Part shown: positions 25,468 to 33,836 of the stretch, piece after piece
Numbering within the stretch: the first letter of the stretch is position 1
Layout: each line of letters begins with the position of its first letter
Assembly: GCA_965206445.1 (NCBI GenBank)
Contig: CBDBJR010000002.1
Coordinates: 2,976,001-3,040,000 of the forward strand
Reading direction: 5' to 3'
DNA length: 64,000 bases
Origin: CBDBJR01 sp965206445
GTDB lineage: Bacteria > Pseudomonadota > Gammaproteobacteria > Arenicellales > Poriferihabitantaceae
Notes under the pieces: generated by a model
Databases searched by the model: none
Told to the model about the DNA's origin: nothing
The model's input: only the letters and a program-made list of their open reading frames with translations
Position numbers and translations under genes: made by a program

Positions 25468-25940
25468 AAGCGCACATCGAAATCAAGATTCTCGACCCCC
25501 GCATCGAACATGAATTTGGTTTGCCGCGGTATGCGACCGCGGGCGCAGCCGGGTTGGATCTGTGCGCCTGCATCGATGCGCCGCTGCTGTTGTCGCCCGG
25601 ACAGACGGAATTGATTGCCACCGGTATCGCCGTGCATCTCGCCGACCCGGGGCTGGCCGCGGTGCTGCTGCCGCGCTCCGGTCTGGGCCACAAACACGGC
25701 ATCGTACTGGGCAATCTGGCCGGCCTGATCGATTCGGATTATCAGGGCCCGGTGCTGGTTTCCTGCTGGAATCGCAGCGCGCGGGCGTTTACCATCCAGC
25801 CCGGCGATCGCATTGCGCAGTTGGTGGTGATCCCCGTGGTGCAGGCGCAGTTCACGCCGGTGGACGATTTCAGTCAATCACCGCGCGGCCAGGGCGGGTT
25901 TGGCTCTACCGGCGCGCGCGCCGGATTGCCGCCGGGGTAG
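25464..25940 (+). CDS. dut: dUTP diphosphatase
   Basis: 158 aa trimeric dUTPase that removes dUTP and supplies dUMP. Motif 1 AGAAGLDLCACID, motif 2 PRSGLGHKHGI, motif 3 GNLAGLIDSDYQGPV, motif 4 GDRIAQLVVIPV and motif 5 GQGGFGSTG are all seen in order. Coupled to yciA by a four-base overlap. Confidence 0.96.
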   Translation: MKAHIEIKILDPRIEHEFGLPRYATAGAAGLDLCACIDAPLLLSPGQTELIATGIAVHLADPGLAAVLLPRSGLGHKHGIVLGNLAGLIDSDYQGPVLVSCWNRSARAFTIQPGDRIAQLVVIPVVQAQFTPVDDFSQSPRGQGGFGSTGARAGLPPG

Positions 25941-25962
25941 CGGCGCACCGGGGTGGATGCGG

Positions 25963-26811
25963 TCACGCGACCAGCACAATGCCGGCAAAGATCACGGCGC
26001 CAAACCAGTTGTTATTCTGAAAAGCGCGCAGGCACTGAGCGCGCTCCCGGTGTTGGCACAAAACCTGCTGATAGACGGCGCAGCAAAGCGCCAGCCCAAG
26101 CGCCAGATAGTAATGCCAGCTGAAGCCGTTTGCGTAGCCGATGATTGCGAGCACGGTGAGGCTGCTCAGGTGCAGCAGCCCGATGATCAGATTGTCGTGC
26201 CGGCCAAACAAAATCGCGCTGGATTTGACGCCGATTTTCACATCGTCGGGGCGGTCGGCCATCGCGTATTGGGTATCGTACGCCACGATCCAGGCAAAAT
26301 TGGCGCACCACAGCAGCCCGGCTTCGAGCGGCAGGGCCGTGCGCAGCGCGAGGTAGGCCATCGGGATGCCGAATGAAAACGCCACGCCCAATACCAGCTG
26401 CGGCAGGTGGGTAAAGCGCTTGCAATAGGGATAGACCGCGGCAACCAATGCCGCCGGCACGGCGGCGACCCGGGTCTGCCAGTTGAGCTGCATGACCAGC
26501 AGCAGCGCCACCAGCAGCAGACAACAACAACACCCCAGAGCCGCGCGGCCGCTGATTTCACCGGTCACCAGCGGCCGGTTTCGGGTGCGTTCAACCCGGC
26601 CGTCAAAGCGGCGGTCGGCATAGTCGTTGAGGACGCAGCCGGCCGCGCGCATCGCCAGCGTGCCGGCGATAAAAATGACCACGATCGTCGCGTCGGGCCG
26701 GCCATCGGCGGCCAACCACAGCGCCCACAGAGTCGGCCAGAGCAGCAAAAATGCCCCGATTGGCCGATCGAGGCGGGTTAAACGCAGATAGGCGGATAGC
26801 GTCGGGGGCAT
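25963..26811 (-). CDS. ubiA: 4-hydroxybenzoate octaprenyltransferase
   Basis: 282 aa integral membrane prenyltransferase of ubiquinone synthesis. Two Asp-rich motifs are present: NDYADRRFDGRVERTRNRPL near residue 62 and DTQYAMADRPDDVKIGVKS near 180. About eight transmembrane helices. Its ATG shares one base with the stop of recG (TGATG), so it is the distal gene of a recG-ubiA operon. The usual ubiC partner is not adjacent. Confidence 0.95.
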   Translation of the reverse strand: MPPTLSAYLRLTRLDRPIGAFLLLWPTLWALWLAADGRPDATIVVIFIAGTLAMRAAGCVLNDYADRRFDGRVERTRNRPLVTGEISGRAALGCCCCLLLVALLLVMQLNWQTRVAAVPAALVAAVYPYCKRFTHLPQLVLGVAFSFGIPMAYLALRTALPLEAGLLWCANFAWIVAYDTQYAMADRPDDVKIGVKSSAILFGRHDNLIIGLLHLSSLTVLAIIGYANGFSWHYYLALGLALCCAVYQQVLCQHRERAQCLRAFQNNNWFGAVIFAGIVLVA

Positions 26812-28841
26812 CAGACGACGGCATAGTTTTCCCGTTCACTGACCCAGCGTTGGATCAGCGGCGGGACGTGGTCGGGGTAGTCTCGACGCAGCCGGTGCGC
26901 CAGCTGTTTGACCAGCGGCAGTAAATGCGCATCACGATGCAGGTTGGCAATTTTCATCTGCTGCACTCCGGCCTGACGGGTGCCCAGCATTTCGCCCGGG
27001 CCGCGCTGCTGCAAATCCTTTTCGGCGATCTGAAACCCGTCGCCGGTGCTGCGCAAAACCGTCAGACGCTCTTTCGCCAGGCGGCTGAGCGGCGGCTGAT
27101 ACAGCAGGACGCAGGAGGCCTGCTGCGCCCCGCGCCCGACCCGCCCTCTGAGCTGATGCAGCTGTCCCAGCCCCAGTCTTTCCGCGTTTTCGATCACCAT
27201 CAGGCTCGCCCTGGGGACATCGACGCCGACTTCGATCACCGTTGTCGCGACCAGCAAATCGACTTCACCGCTATGGAATCGCTGCATCAAGGCGTCTTTT
27301 TGTCTGGCCGCCATGCGCCCGTGAATCAATTCAATGCACAGCTCCGGCAGCATCTGCCGGAGCACCTCGCAGGTTTCGACCGCGGCCTGGGCCTGCAATT
27401 TTTCCGATTCTTCGATCAGGGGGCACACCCAGTACACCTGATTGCCGGCCAGACAGTGGCGGCGGATGCGGGTGGCCACTTCGCTGCGGCGGTTGTTGGG
27501 CAGCGCGACGGTGATCACCGGTAATCTGCCGGGCGGCATCTGATCGATGCTGGACAGGTCCAGATCGGCATAAAAAATCATCGCCATGGAGCGGGGAATC
27601 GGCGTCGCGCTCATGATGATCTGGTGCGGCACCTGTCCGTCCGCGCCTTTGTTGCGCAGCGCCAGCCGCTGTCCGACGCCAAACCGATGCTGTTCATCGA
27701 CAATGACCAGGCCGAGGCGATGAAATTCGACCTGCTTTTGCAACAATGCATGGGTGCCGATGATCAGCTGGTGCCGGCCGTCGCGGATCTGTTGCAACGT
27801 CTCCCGCCGTTGTGCCGCCGGCAGTTTGCCGGTCAGCCAGGCAACGCTGATGTCCAGCGGTTGCAGCCAGCCGAGAAAGGTTCTGCGATGCTGTTCGGTC
27901 AGCAATTCGGTCGGCGCCATCAGGGCCGCCTGATACCGGTTGTCGATGGCCTGCAATGCCGCCGCCGCCGCGACAATGGTTTTGCCGGCACCGACATCGC
28001 CTTGAATCAGCCGCAGGGTGGGCATGGCCAGGCCGAGGTCGGCGCTGATCTCCTCGATCACGCGCAGTTGCGCCGGGGTGAGGGTGAAGTCGAGTGTCCG
28101 GCTTAGTTTCTGCCAGCTCGACGTCGGGCCGGGCAATCTCGGCAGCGCGGGTGAACGCTGCTGCTCGCGCTGCTCACGCAGGCGGGACAAGGACAGGTGG
28201 TGCGCCATCAGCTCTTCCAGCGATAACCGCTGCTGACACGGATGCGCGCCATTTTTGAGCGCCTCGATATCGCAGTCCGGCGGTGGACGATGCATCATCT
28301 GCAGGGCCGCGGCCAGCTCCATCAAGTTGAATTCCCGCGCCAGCGGCTCCGGCAACAGCGGCGGTAACGCGGCCAGTTCGCGCTGCAATGCCTGCTCCAC
28401 CAGCCGCCGCATAGTGGTCGTGGTCACGCCTTGTGTGCCGGGATAAATCGGGGTCAGGGTCGCTTCGGTGTCGGCTGCCGCGGCCTCGGTGGCGCAGAGC
28501 CGGTATTCGGGATGCACCATTTCCAGCAGGCCGGCCCCGCGTCGCACCTCGCCGTAGCACTGTATCCACGTGTTGTTCTCAAAGCCGGCCTGCTGCGACG
28601 GATTGAAATGGAAGAAGCGCAGGAGCAGCGCGCCGCTGCCGTCGGTTACCTGCACCAGCAAACTGCGCCGCCGACCCCGGCGTATATCGATGCCCTGTAT
28701 TTGTCCGGCAACCACCGCGTCGGCGCCCGGCCGCAGGCTGCCAATCGGGTTGACCCGGGTGCGGTCTTGATAGCGCACCGGCAGATGGAACAGCAAATCC
28801 ATCGGCGTCTGTATGCCGAGGCGCTCGAGTTTTTGCACCAT
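26811..28841 (-). CDS. recG: ATP-dependent DNA helicase RecG
   Basis: Branch-migrating helicase for stalled forks and recombination intermediates. From the ATG at 28841 it has 676 codons: wedge/OB domain (LGIQTPMDLLFHLPVRYQDR), helicase motif I QGDVGAGKTIVAAAAA, DEQH box VIVDEQHRFGVGQR, SATPIPRS, and motif VI QLRGRVGRGAQQASC with the TRG-type end. The family N-terminus (HPLQTLPGVGPR) is encoded in frame upstream of this ATG, but no ATG, GTG or TTG exists there. CTG at 28871 or ATC at 28892 could be the true start. Confidence 0.93.
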   Translation of the reverse strand: MVQKLERLGIQTPMDLLFHLPVRYQDRTRVNPIGSLRPGADAVVAGQIQGIDIRRGRRRSLLVQVTDGSGALLLRFFHFNPSQQAGFENNTWIQCYGEVRRGAGLLEMVHPEYRLCATEAAAADTEATLTPIYPGTQGVTTTTMRRLVEQALQRELAALPPLLPEPLAREFNLMELAAALQMMHRPPPDCDIEALKNGAHPCQQRLSLEELMAHHLSLSRLREQREQQRSPALPRLPGPTSSWQKLSRTLDFTLTPAQLRVIEEISADLGLAMPTLRLIQGDVGAGKTIVAAAAALQAIDNRYQAALMAPTELLTEQHRRTFLGWLQPLDISVAWLTGKLPAAQRRETLQQIRDGRHQLIIGTHALLQKQVEFHRLGLVIVDEQHRFGVGQRLALRNKGADGQVPHQIIMSATPIPRSMAMIFYADLDLSSIDQMPPGRLPVITVALPNNRRSEVATRIRRHCLAGNQVYWVCPLIEESEKLQAQAAVETCEVLRQMLPELCIELIHGRMAARQKDALMQRFHSGEVDLLVATTVIEVGVDVPRASLMVIENAERLGLGQLHQLRGRVGRGAQQASCVLLYQPPLSRLAKERLTVLRSTGDGFQIAEKDLQQRGPGEMLGTRQAGVQQMKIANLHRDAHLLPLVKQLAHRLRRDYPDHVPPLIQRWVSERENYAVV

Positions 28842-29010
28842 CCGGGGGCCGACGCCGGGCAGGGTTTGCAGCGGATGACGGGGATCTGCGATGGCCGTGG
28901 CCGGGTTGACGGGTGAATGTGACGTGTCGTCGCTGTCAGCCGATCGAAAGCACTGCGGCCCCGTCCGCCACCGGGCGATGGGCCATCAGGCCGGGCCGGC
29001 CAGACGGAGA

Positions 29011-29400
29011 CTATTCGGCGATAACCAGCACGGCTTCGATTTCTATCGGCACGCCCTTGGGCAGGCTGGCAACCCCGACGGCGGCGCGCGCCGGGTAGGG
29101 CGGCTGGAAATATTGCGCCATGACCTCGTTGACGGCGGCAAAATTGGCCAGGTCGGTCAGGTAGATATTCAGTTTGACCGCGTCTTTGAGCGTACCGCCG
29201 GCCGCGTCGGCGACCGCCCGTAGATTTTTGAACACCTGGTGGGCGGCCGCCTCGAAGCTGTCGTTGACGACTTCCATCGTTGCCGGGTACAGCGGAATCT
29301 GGCCGGAAATATACACCGTATTACCGGCTTTGATCGCCTGCGAATAGGTGCCGATGGCACTTGGCGCGTGCTCGGTGTTGATAACGTGTTTTGCATTCAT
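29011..29400 (-). CDS. ridA: RidA family reactive imine/enamine deaminase
   Basis: 129 aa trimeric YjgF/YER057c/UK114 protein that hydrolyses reactive 2-aminoacrylate-type imines. APSAIGTYSQAIKAGNTVYI and ISGQIPLYPAT are typical, and the conserved Arg lies in YPARAAVGVASLPKGVPIEI. It lies 120-170 bp upstream of recG on the same strand. In many Gammaproteobacteria it follows spoT, which is absent here. Confidence 0.94.
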   Translation of the reverse strand: MNAKHVINTEHAPSAIGTYSQAIKAGNTVYISGQIPLYPATMEVVNDSFEAAAHQVFKNLRAVADAAGGTLKDAVKLNIYLTDLANFAAVNEVMAQYFQPPYPARAAVGVASLPKGVPIEIEAVLVIAE

Positions 29401-29506
29401 AGGTCTGCGCTCCGGTAGGGATGGTTGAGATGATCGGGTTGCTCGATGGATTGTACAATAACGCCGGTTGACCGTTGTCCGGTATTGGCGGCGCTGGCTG
29501 AGCGGG

Positions 29507-30793
29507 TTATTTCCAGCGGGTTATCACCCAGTTTTTTTTGCCGCGTTTGAGCAAAACAGTATGTCCGTGCAGCAGCCGCTCGGCGTTCAGTCGGATGGCC
29601 TGCGCGATTTTGTCGCCGTTTACCGCGATGGCGCCATCTTTGATCAGCTCGCGCGCGCGGCTGTTCGAGGCCGCCAGCCCGGTCTGCACCAGGATGGGCA
29701 CGATATCGCTGCCCTCCCCGCCCAGCGCCGCCCGGTCGAATTCAAACCCGGGCGCGTCGGCAAACAGTTCGTCCAATGTGGCCGCATCGACCGCGCTGAC
29801 GTCGCCGCCGCCAAACAGCACGGCAGACGCGCGCACCGCATCGCCAAGAGCGCTTTCGCCATGCACCAGCCGGGTGAGGTGCGCGGCCAGTTGCCGGTGC
29901 GCTTCGCGCTGATGCGGCGCAGTCTGATGCGCGCTGTCCAGCGCATCGATTTGCTCCCGCTCGAGAAACGTAAACCACTTGAGAAACTTGATGATATCGG
30001 CGTCGTCGGTATTCAGCCAGAATTGGTAGAAGGTGTACGCCGAGGTGCGATCGGCGCTGAGCCAGACCGTATTGCCGGCGGATTTGCCGATTTTTGTGCC
30101 GTCTGATTTGGTCACCAGCTTGTTGGTGACGCCAAAGGCGCGGGCGTCCGGGCCGCAGCAACGGCGAATCAGATCCATGCCGGAGACAATGTTGCCGTAT
30201 TGATCCGAGCCGGCCAGTTGCAGGCTGCATTGGTGCTGCCGATACAGATGCAGAAAATCATACGCTTGCAGCAATACATAGCTGAATTCAGTGTAGCTGA
30301 TGCCTTGATCGCGGTTGTGCAGCCGATCTTTGACCGCGTCGCGCTGCATCATCTGATTGACGGAAAAATATTTGCCGGTATCGCGCAGCATTTGAATGAA
30401 GGACAGCTCCTTCAGCCAGTCATGGTTATTCACCAGCAGGGCGCGGTTGCGGGTAGTGCGGTCGAAGTCGAGCAGTTGGTGGAAAATTTTGCTCTGTTGG
30501 TGGATATTGTGCTGCACCACCTCATACGTTTGCAGGCTGCGTTCACTGTCCTTGCCCGACGGGTCGCCAATCAGGCCGGTGCCGCCGCCGAGCAGCACGA
30601 TCGGCCGGTGACCGCAGCGCTGCCAGTGCATCAGCATTTTGATCGACAGCAGGTTGCCGACGGTCAGGCTGTCGGCGGTCGGGTCAAAGCCGCAGTAGGC
30701 CACGCGCGCGCCGGCGTCGAGATGCGATTCGAGTTGATCGCCGGCGGTTTGGTGCAACAGGCCGCGCCAGCGAAGCTGCTGTAGGAAATTCAT
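29507..30793 (-). CDS. tyrS: Tyrosyl-tRNA synthetase
   Basis: 428 aa, class I aminoacyl-tRNA synthetase. The start at 30793 (MNFLQQLRWRGLLHQTAGDQ) fits the family. Core motifs: CGFDPTADSL, GGGTGLIGDPSGKDSER, QGISYTEFSYVLLQAYDFLH, LAGSDQYGNI and the KMSKS equivalent KIGKS. The C-terminal S4-like domain begins near GLAASNSRARELIKDGAIAV. Unusually, the HIGH-type signature is TVGN (E. coli HLGH), so both histidines are absent. It is followed by ridA-recG-ubiA on the same strand. Confidence 0.94.
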   Translation of the reverse strand: MNFLQQLRWRGLLHQTAGDQLESHLDAGARVAYCGFDPTADSLTVGNLLSIKMLMHWQRCGHRPIVLLGGGTGLIGDPSGKDSERSLQTYEVVQHNIHQQSKIFHQLLDFDRTTRNRALLVNNHDWLKELSFIQMLRDTGKYFSVNQMMQRDAVKDRLHNRDQGISYTEFSYVLLQAYDFLHLYRQHQCSLQLAGSDQYGNIVSGMDLIRRCCGPDARAFGVTNKLVTKSDGTKIGKSAGNTVWLSADRTSAYTFYQFWLNTDDADIIKFLKWFTFLEREQIDALDSAHQTAPHQREAHRQLAAHLTRLVHGESALGDAVRASAVLFGGGDVSAVDAATLDELFADAPGFEFDRAALGGEGSDIVPILVQTGLAASNSRARELIKDGAIAVNGDKIAQAIRLNAERLLHGHTVLLKRGKKNWVITRWK

Positions 30794-30902
30794 CGGGTTC
30801 AAGGGCGCCAAAGCCGGGTCAATGCGGGCTGAAGCAGTGTCGTGGCATGACGACTGCCGTGGGGTTGAAACATACCATTCGCCGGCCGCTTGTGCGACTG
30901 TT

Positions 30903-32060
30903 TCAGGGGAAATACAGCGCGCCGGCAACGGTGGCGCGCGCGGCACCGGTCACCGCCGGCAGCGTTGACGGGATGCGATTCAAGGTCTGGTGGCCGAGCC
31001 AGGCAAACGTGCAGGCCTCGACCTGCTGCGGCGCCAACCCCAGCGCCTCGGTGGTGCAGACGCGGGCGCGGCTGTTTTGCGTCAGCATCTGCATCAAGGC
31101 GGTGTTGTTTACCCCGCCGCCATAACAATAGATCGCCGCCACCGACGGCCGCAAAGCCGCCACCTGATCGCAAATGCTGTGCGCGGTCAGTGCGGTCAGC
31201 GTGGCTTGAATGTCCTGCGGCTCGAGAGCGTCGCGGTCGGCCCGGTCGGCAAAGCGGTCGAGTTTGCGCTCCAGCCAGTGGCGGTTGAACATTTCCCGCC
31301 CGGTGCTTTTCGGGGCCGCCCGGGAAAAATACGCATCGGATAACAAAAAACGCAGCAGCGGATCGATCACCCGGCCCTGCGCGGCCCATGCGCCGGCCTG
31401 ATCGAACCCGCCCGGGTGGTGCCGCCGATACCAGTCATCCAGCAGCGTATTTGCCGGCCCGGTATCGAAGCCGATCACCTCGCCCGTGCCCGGCGAGGGC
31501 AGATGCGTCAGGTTGGCGATGCCGCCGAGATTGACGATAGCCCGGTGTTCGGTATCGCTGGCGAAGATCGCGCGATGCAGCGCGGGTGCAAACGGCGCCC
31601 CCTGACCGCCGCAGGCGATGTCCGCGCTGCGAAAATCCGTCACCACCGGCAGCCCGGTGCGCTGGGCCAGAGTCGCGCCGCAGCCAAGCTGCCAGGTGAA
31701 CGCGGGGTGCGCATCGGCCCGGTGGCGGATGGTCTGTCCATGGCAGCCGATCACGGCAATCTCGCCGCTCGACCGGTCGATTAACGCCCGGGCGGCGGCG
31801 GCATACAGTTCGGCGAGTTGGATATGCACCGCCCCGGCGCGGTCAATTTCATTCTCACCGGGCAGCATGAGCGCATGGATTTGCGCCGTGAGGTCGGCCG
31901 GTATGGGGTGGTGGGCACAGGCCAGGACATCAACCCGGGCAAGCTGTCCGGCGTGGTAGGCGAGCGCCGCCAGCACGGCGTCAATGCCGTCTACACTGGT
32001 GCCGGACATGAGCCCGATTGCCAGCGCGTCGGTTGGTCCGGGCATCGGCTTTACCCTCAA
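30903..32060 (-). CDS. anmK: Anhydro-N-acetylmuramic acid kinase
   Basis: 385 aa. Converts anhydroMurNAc to MurNAc-6-P in peptidoglycan recycling. GLMSGTSVDGIDAVLAAL at the N-terminus, VIGCHGQTIRH, NLGGIANLTHLP and GFDTGPANTLLDDWYRRH are family hallmarks of the ASKHA-fold enzyme. It lies between mepM and tyrS, an arrangement common in Gammaproteobacteria and consistent with a cell-wall role. Confidence 0.95.
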   Translation of the reverse strand: MRVKPMPGPTDALAIGLMSGTSVDGIDAVLAALAYHAGQLARVDVLACAHHPIPADLTAQIHALMLPGENEIDRAGAVHIQLAELYAAAARALIDRSSGEIAVIGCHGQTIRHRADAHPAFTWQLGCGATLAQRTGLPVVTDFRSADIACGGQGAPFAPALHRAIFASDTEHRAIVNLGGIANLTHLPSPGTGEVIGFDTGPANTLLDDWYRRHHPGGFDQAGAWAAQGRVIDPLLRFLLSDAYFSRAAPKSTGREMFNRHWLERKLDRFADRADRDALEPQDIQATLTALTAHSICDQVAALRPSVAAIYCYGGGVNNTALMQMLTQNSRARVCTTEALGLAPQQVEACTFAWLGHQTLNRIPSTLPAVTGAARATVAGALYFP

Positions 32061-32224
32061 GGGCGGGGGCGCCGCCGCTGCGTGCCGGCCACGGCCAGAC
32101 GGCGGTCGGCAGCGGCGCAGCGGTTTGTCCGGTCGGTCGGGCTATGCGCCGGGTCAGGCCGTGTCACCGGCGGCATAGTCTGATGCGAGGCGGCACTGCA
32201 CGGCCGAAAAATATCAGGTTGGCG

Positions 32225-33631
32225 CTATTGAATATGGCTCTCGTCCGGCGGCTGGTTGCGGGCGATGGCGGTCTTTTTCAAGTCGTTCAAGCGCACCAGT
32301 TGCTGCTCGGCATGGCGGACAAATTCAGCCAGATATTTTTTCTCGATCGACTGTGAGTCCGGCAGTTCGACCGTCAGCGGATCCATGTGTCGGCCGTGGA
32401 CCTGAAACTCATAGTGCAGATGCGGCCCGGTTGCCCACCCGGTCTGGCCGACGTAGCCGATGATGTCGCCCTGCTCTACCCGGCTGCCGGGGCGGATGCC
32501 GGCGGCAAAATTGTGCAGATGCGCATACAGCGTCTGAATTTTTTCATTATGCCGAATGATCACGGTGCGACCGTAGCCGCGCCTCGAGCCGACCAACCGC
32601 ACGGTGCCGTTGCCGGTGGCGAGAATCGGCGTTTTCATCGGCGCGCCGTAGTCCACCCCTCTATGCGCCCGCCACTTTTTCAAAATCGGATGGTAGCGTT
32701 TGGTCTGGTAGCCGGAGGTGACGCGGGCAAACTGCATCGGTGTTCTCAAGAATGCGCTCTTGACGCCGCTGCCGTCCGGCGCATAGTACTCGACCGCGCC
32801 GCTGTCGTCGATGTGCCTGACGGCGTACAGCGTTTTGCCTTGCATACTCAGTTCGGCAGCCAGAATCTGCCCCCCGACGCGCTTTTTGTTATCCAGATAA
32901 TGCTCTTCAAAAATAATCGAAAACCGGTCGCCGGCGCGAATCCCGGTCGTGAAATCGACCCTTGAGCCAAACAGCTCGATGAATTGATAGATCACGCTGT
33001 GGCCGATGTCCGCGTCATTGGCCGCGCCCAGCAGCGACCCCCAGATGGTCGCGTGTTCGGCCCGAATCCGGATGGTCGGCTGTCGCGTCTGCACGGCGGC
33101 GACAAACCGATTATCCTCACGGTGGATTTGCAGCGTTTCGAGCGCGCTGACGGCGTAGCTCAGCCGCATCAGTTGCCGGTCTGCCATCATCAGTTTGATC
33201 GCCTCGCCGGGGCGGATGGTCAGCAGCCCGGCGGCGGTGTCCAACGCGGCAATCCGTATCGCCTGCCCGACCGGCAAACCGTGGCGTTGGAAGATCCGCG
33301 ACAGGGTGTCGCCGCGCTTGACCCGGGCGACTGTCCAGGCCGGTTCGAGGGGCGCATCAACCGGCTGATCAGCAGCGGCCAGACCGAGCACGGCCTGGGT
33401 CAGCAAATAACCGCCGCAGAGCAGGCCGGCCAGGCGGCCACGCCGATTGTGATTGTGGGAAACGGTCGTTTGACCGGGCTGGATGGGGGCGTCAAGCGAC
33501 GCCGTTAGCATCTGGAGCGGCATGTATTGGCTTTCTATGGTGGTTTTCAGGCGGATGAATCCGATACGCAGTTGGCGCAGCTGGCTATGCAGAATCGCCC
33601 CATCAATGCGGGCAGCGTGATAGCAAGCCAT
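32225..33631 (-). CDS. mepM: Murein endopeptidase, M23 family (MepM-like)
   Basis: Cleaves D-Ala-mDAP cross-links in the periplasm. There is an N-terminal membrane anchor (RLAGLLCGGYLLTQAVLGLA), a LysM-like/OapA region (VARVKRGDTLSRIFQRHGLP) and a C-terminal LytM domain with zinc ligands in HRGVDYGAP and GPHLHYEFQVHGRHMDP. The longest frame has 468 aa. An internal ATG at 33523 (MPLQMLTAS) would give 432 aa, close to the E. coli length of 440, and may be the real start. Followed by anmK. Confidence 0.9.
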   Translation of the reverse strand: MACYHAARIDGAILHSQLRQLRIGFIRLKTTIESQYMPLQMLTASLDAPIQPGQTTVSHNHNRRGRLAGLLCGGYLLTQAVLGLAAADQPVDAPLEPAWTVARVKRGDTLSRIFQRHGLPVGQAIRIAALDTAAGLLTIRPGEAIKLMMADRQLMRLSYAVSALETLQIHREDNRFVAAVQTRQPTIRIRAEHATIWGSLLGAANDADIGHSVIYQFIELFGSRVDFTTGIRAGDRFSIIFEEHYLDNKKRVGGQILAAELSMQGKTLYAVRHIDDSGAVEYYAPDGSGVKSAFLRTPMQFARVTSGYQTKRYHPILKKWRAHRGVDYGAPMKTPILATGNGTVRLVGSRRGYGRTVIIRHNEKIQTLYAHLHNFAAGIRPGSRVEQGDIIGYVGQTGWATGPHLHYEFQVHGRHMDPLTVELPDSQSIEKKYLAEFVRHAEQQLVRLNDLKKTAIARNQPPDESHIQ

Positions 33632-33716
33632 AAAGCGCGGTACTTTACCTGTTTACAGGTGCGCAGGTCAAAATTTTTTTTCACTGCCGTGCGCTAAAAC
33701 TGAAAAACAGCAGGGT

Positions 33717-33740
33717 GCCGGCGTTGGCGCCGGCGTTTTT
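33717..33740 (+). terminator. Plus-strand terminator-like hairpin upstream of pckA
   Basis: Stem GCCGGCG / CGCCGGC with a TTGG loop and then GTTTTT. No plus-strand gene lies upstream (mepM is divergent). It could end a short unannotated RNA from the mepM-pckA gap or form part of the pckA leader. Confidence 0.5.
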
Positions 33741-33836
33741 ATCGGCGCCGTGATTGTGATCAATCCCTCGACTACATTACACTCTAGCCTTTAGACGCCC
33801 ATGCTCGCCAGCGCAACCCAACCGTAAAAACCGATT

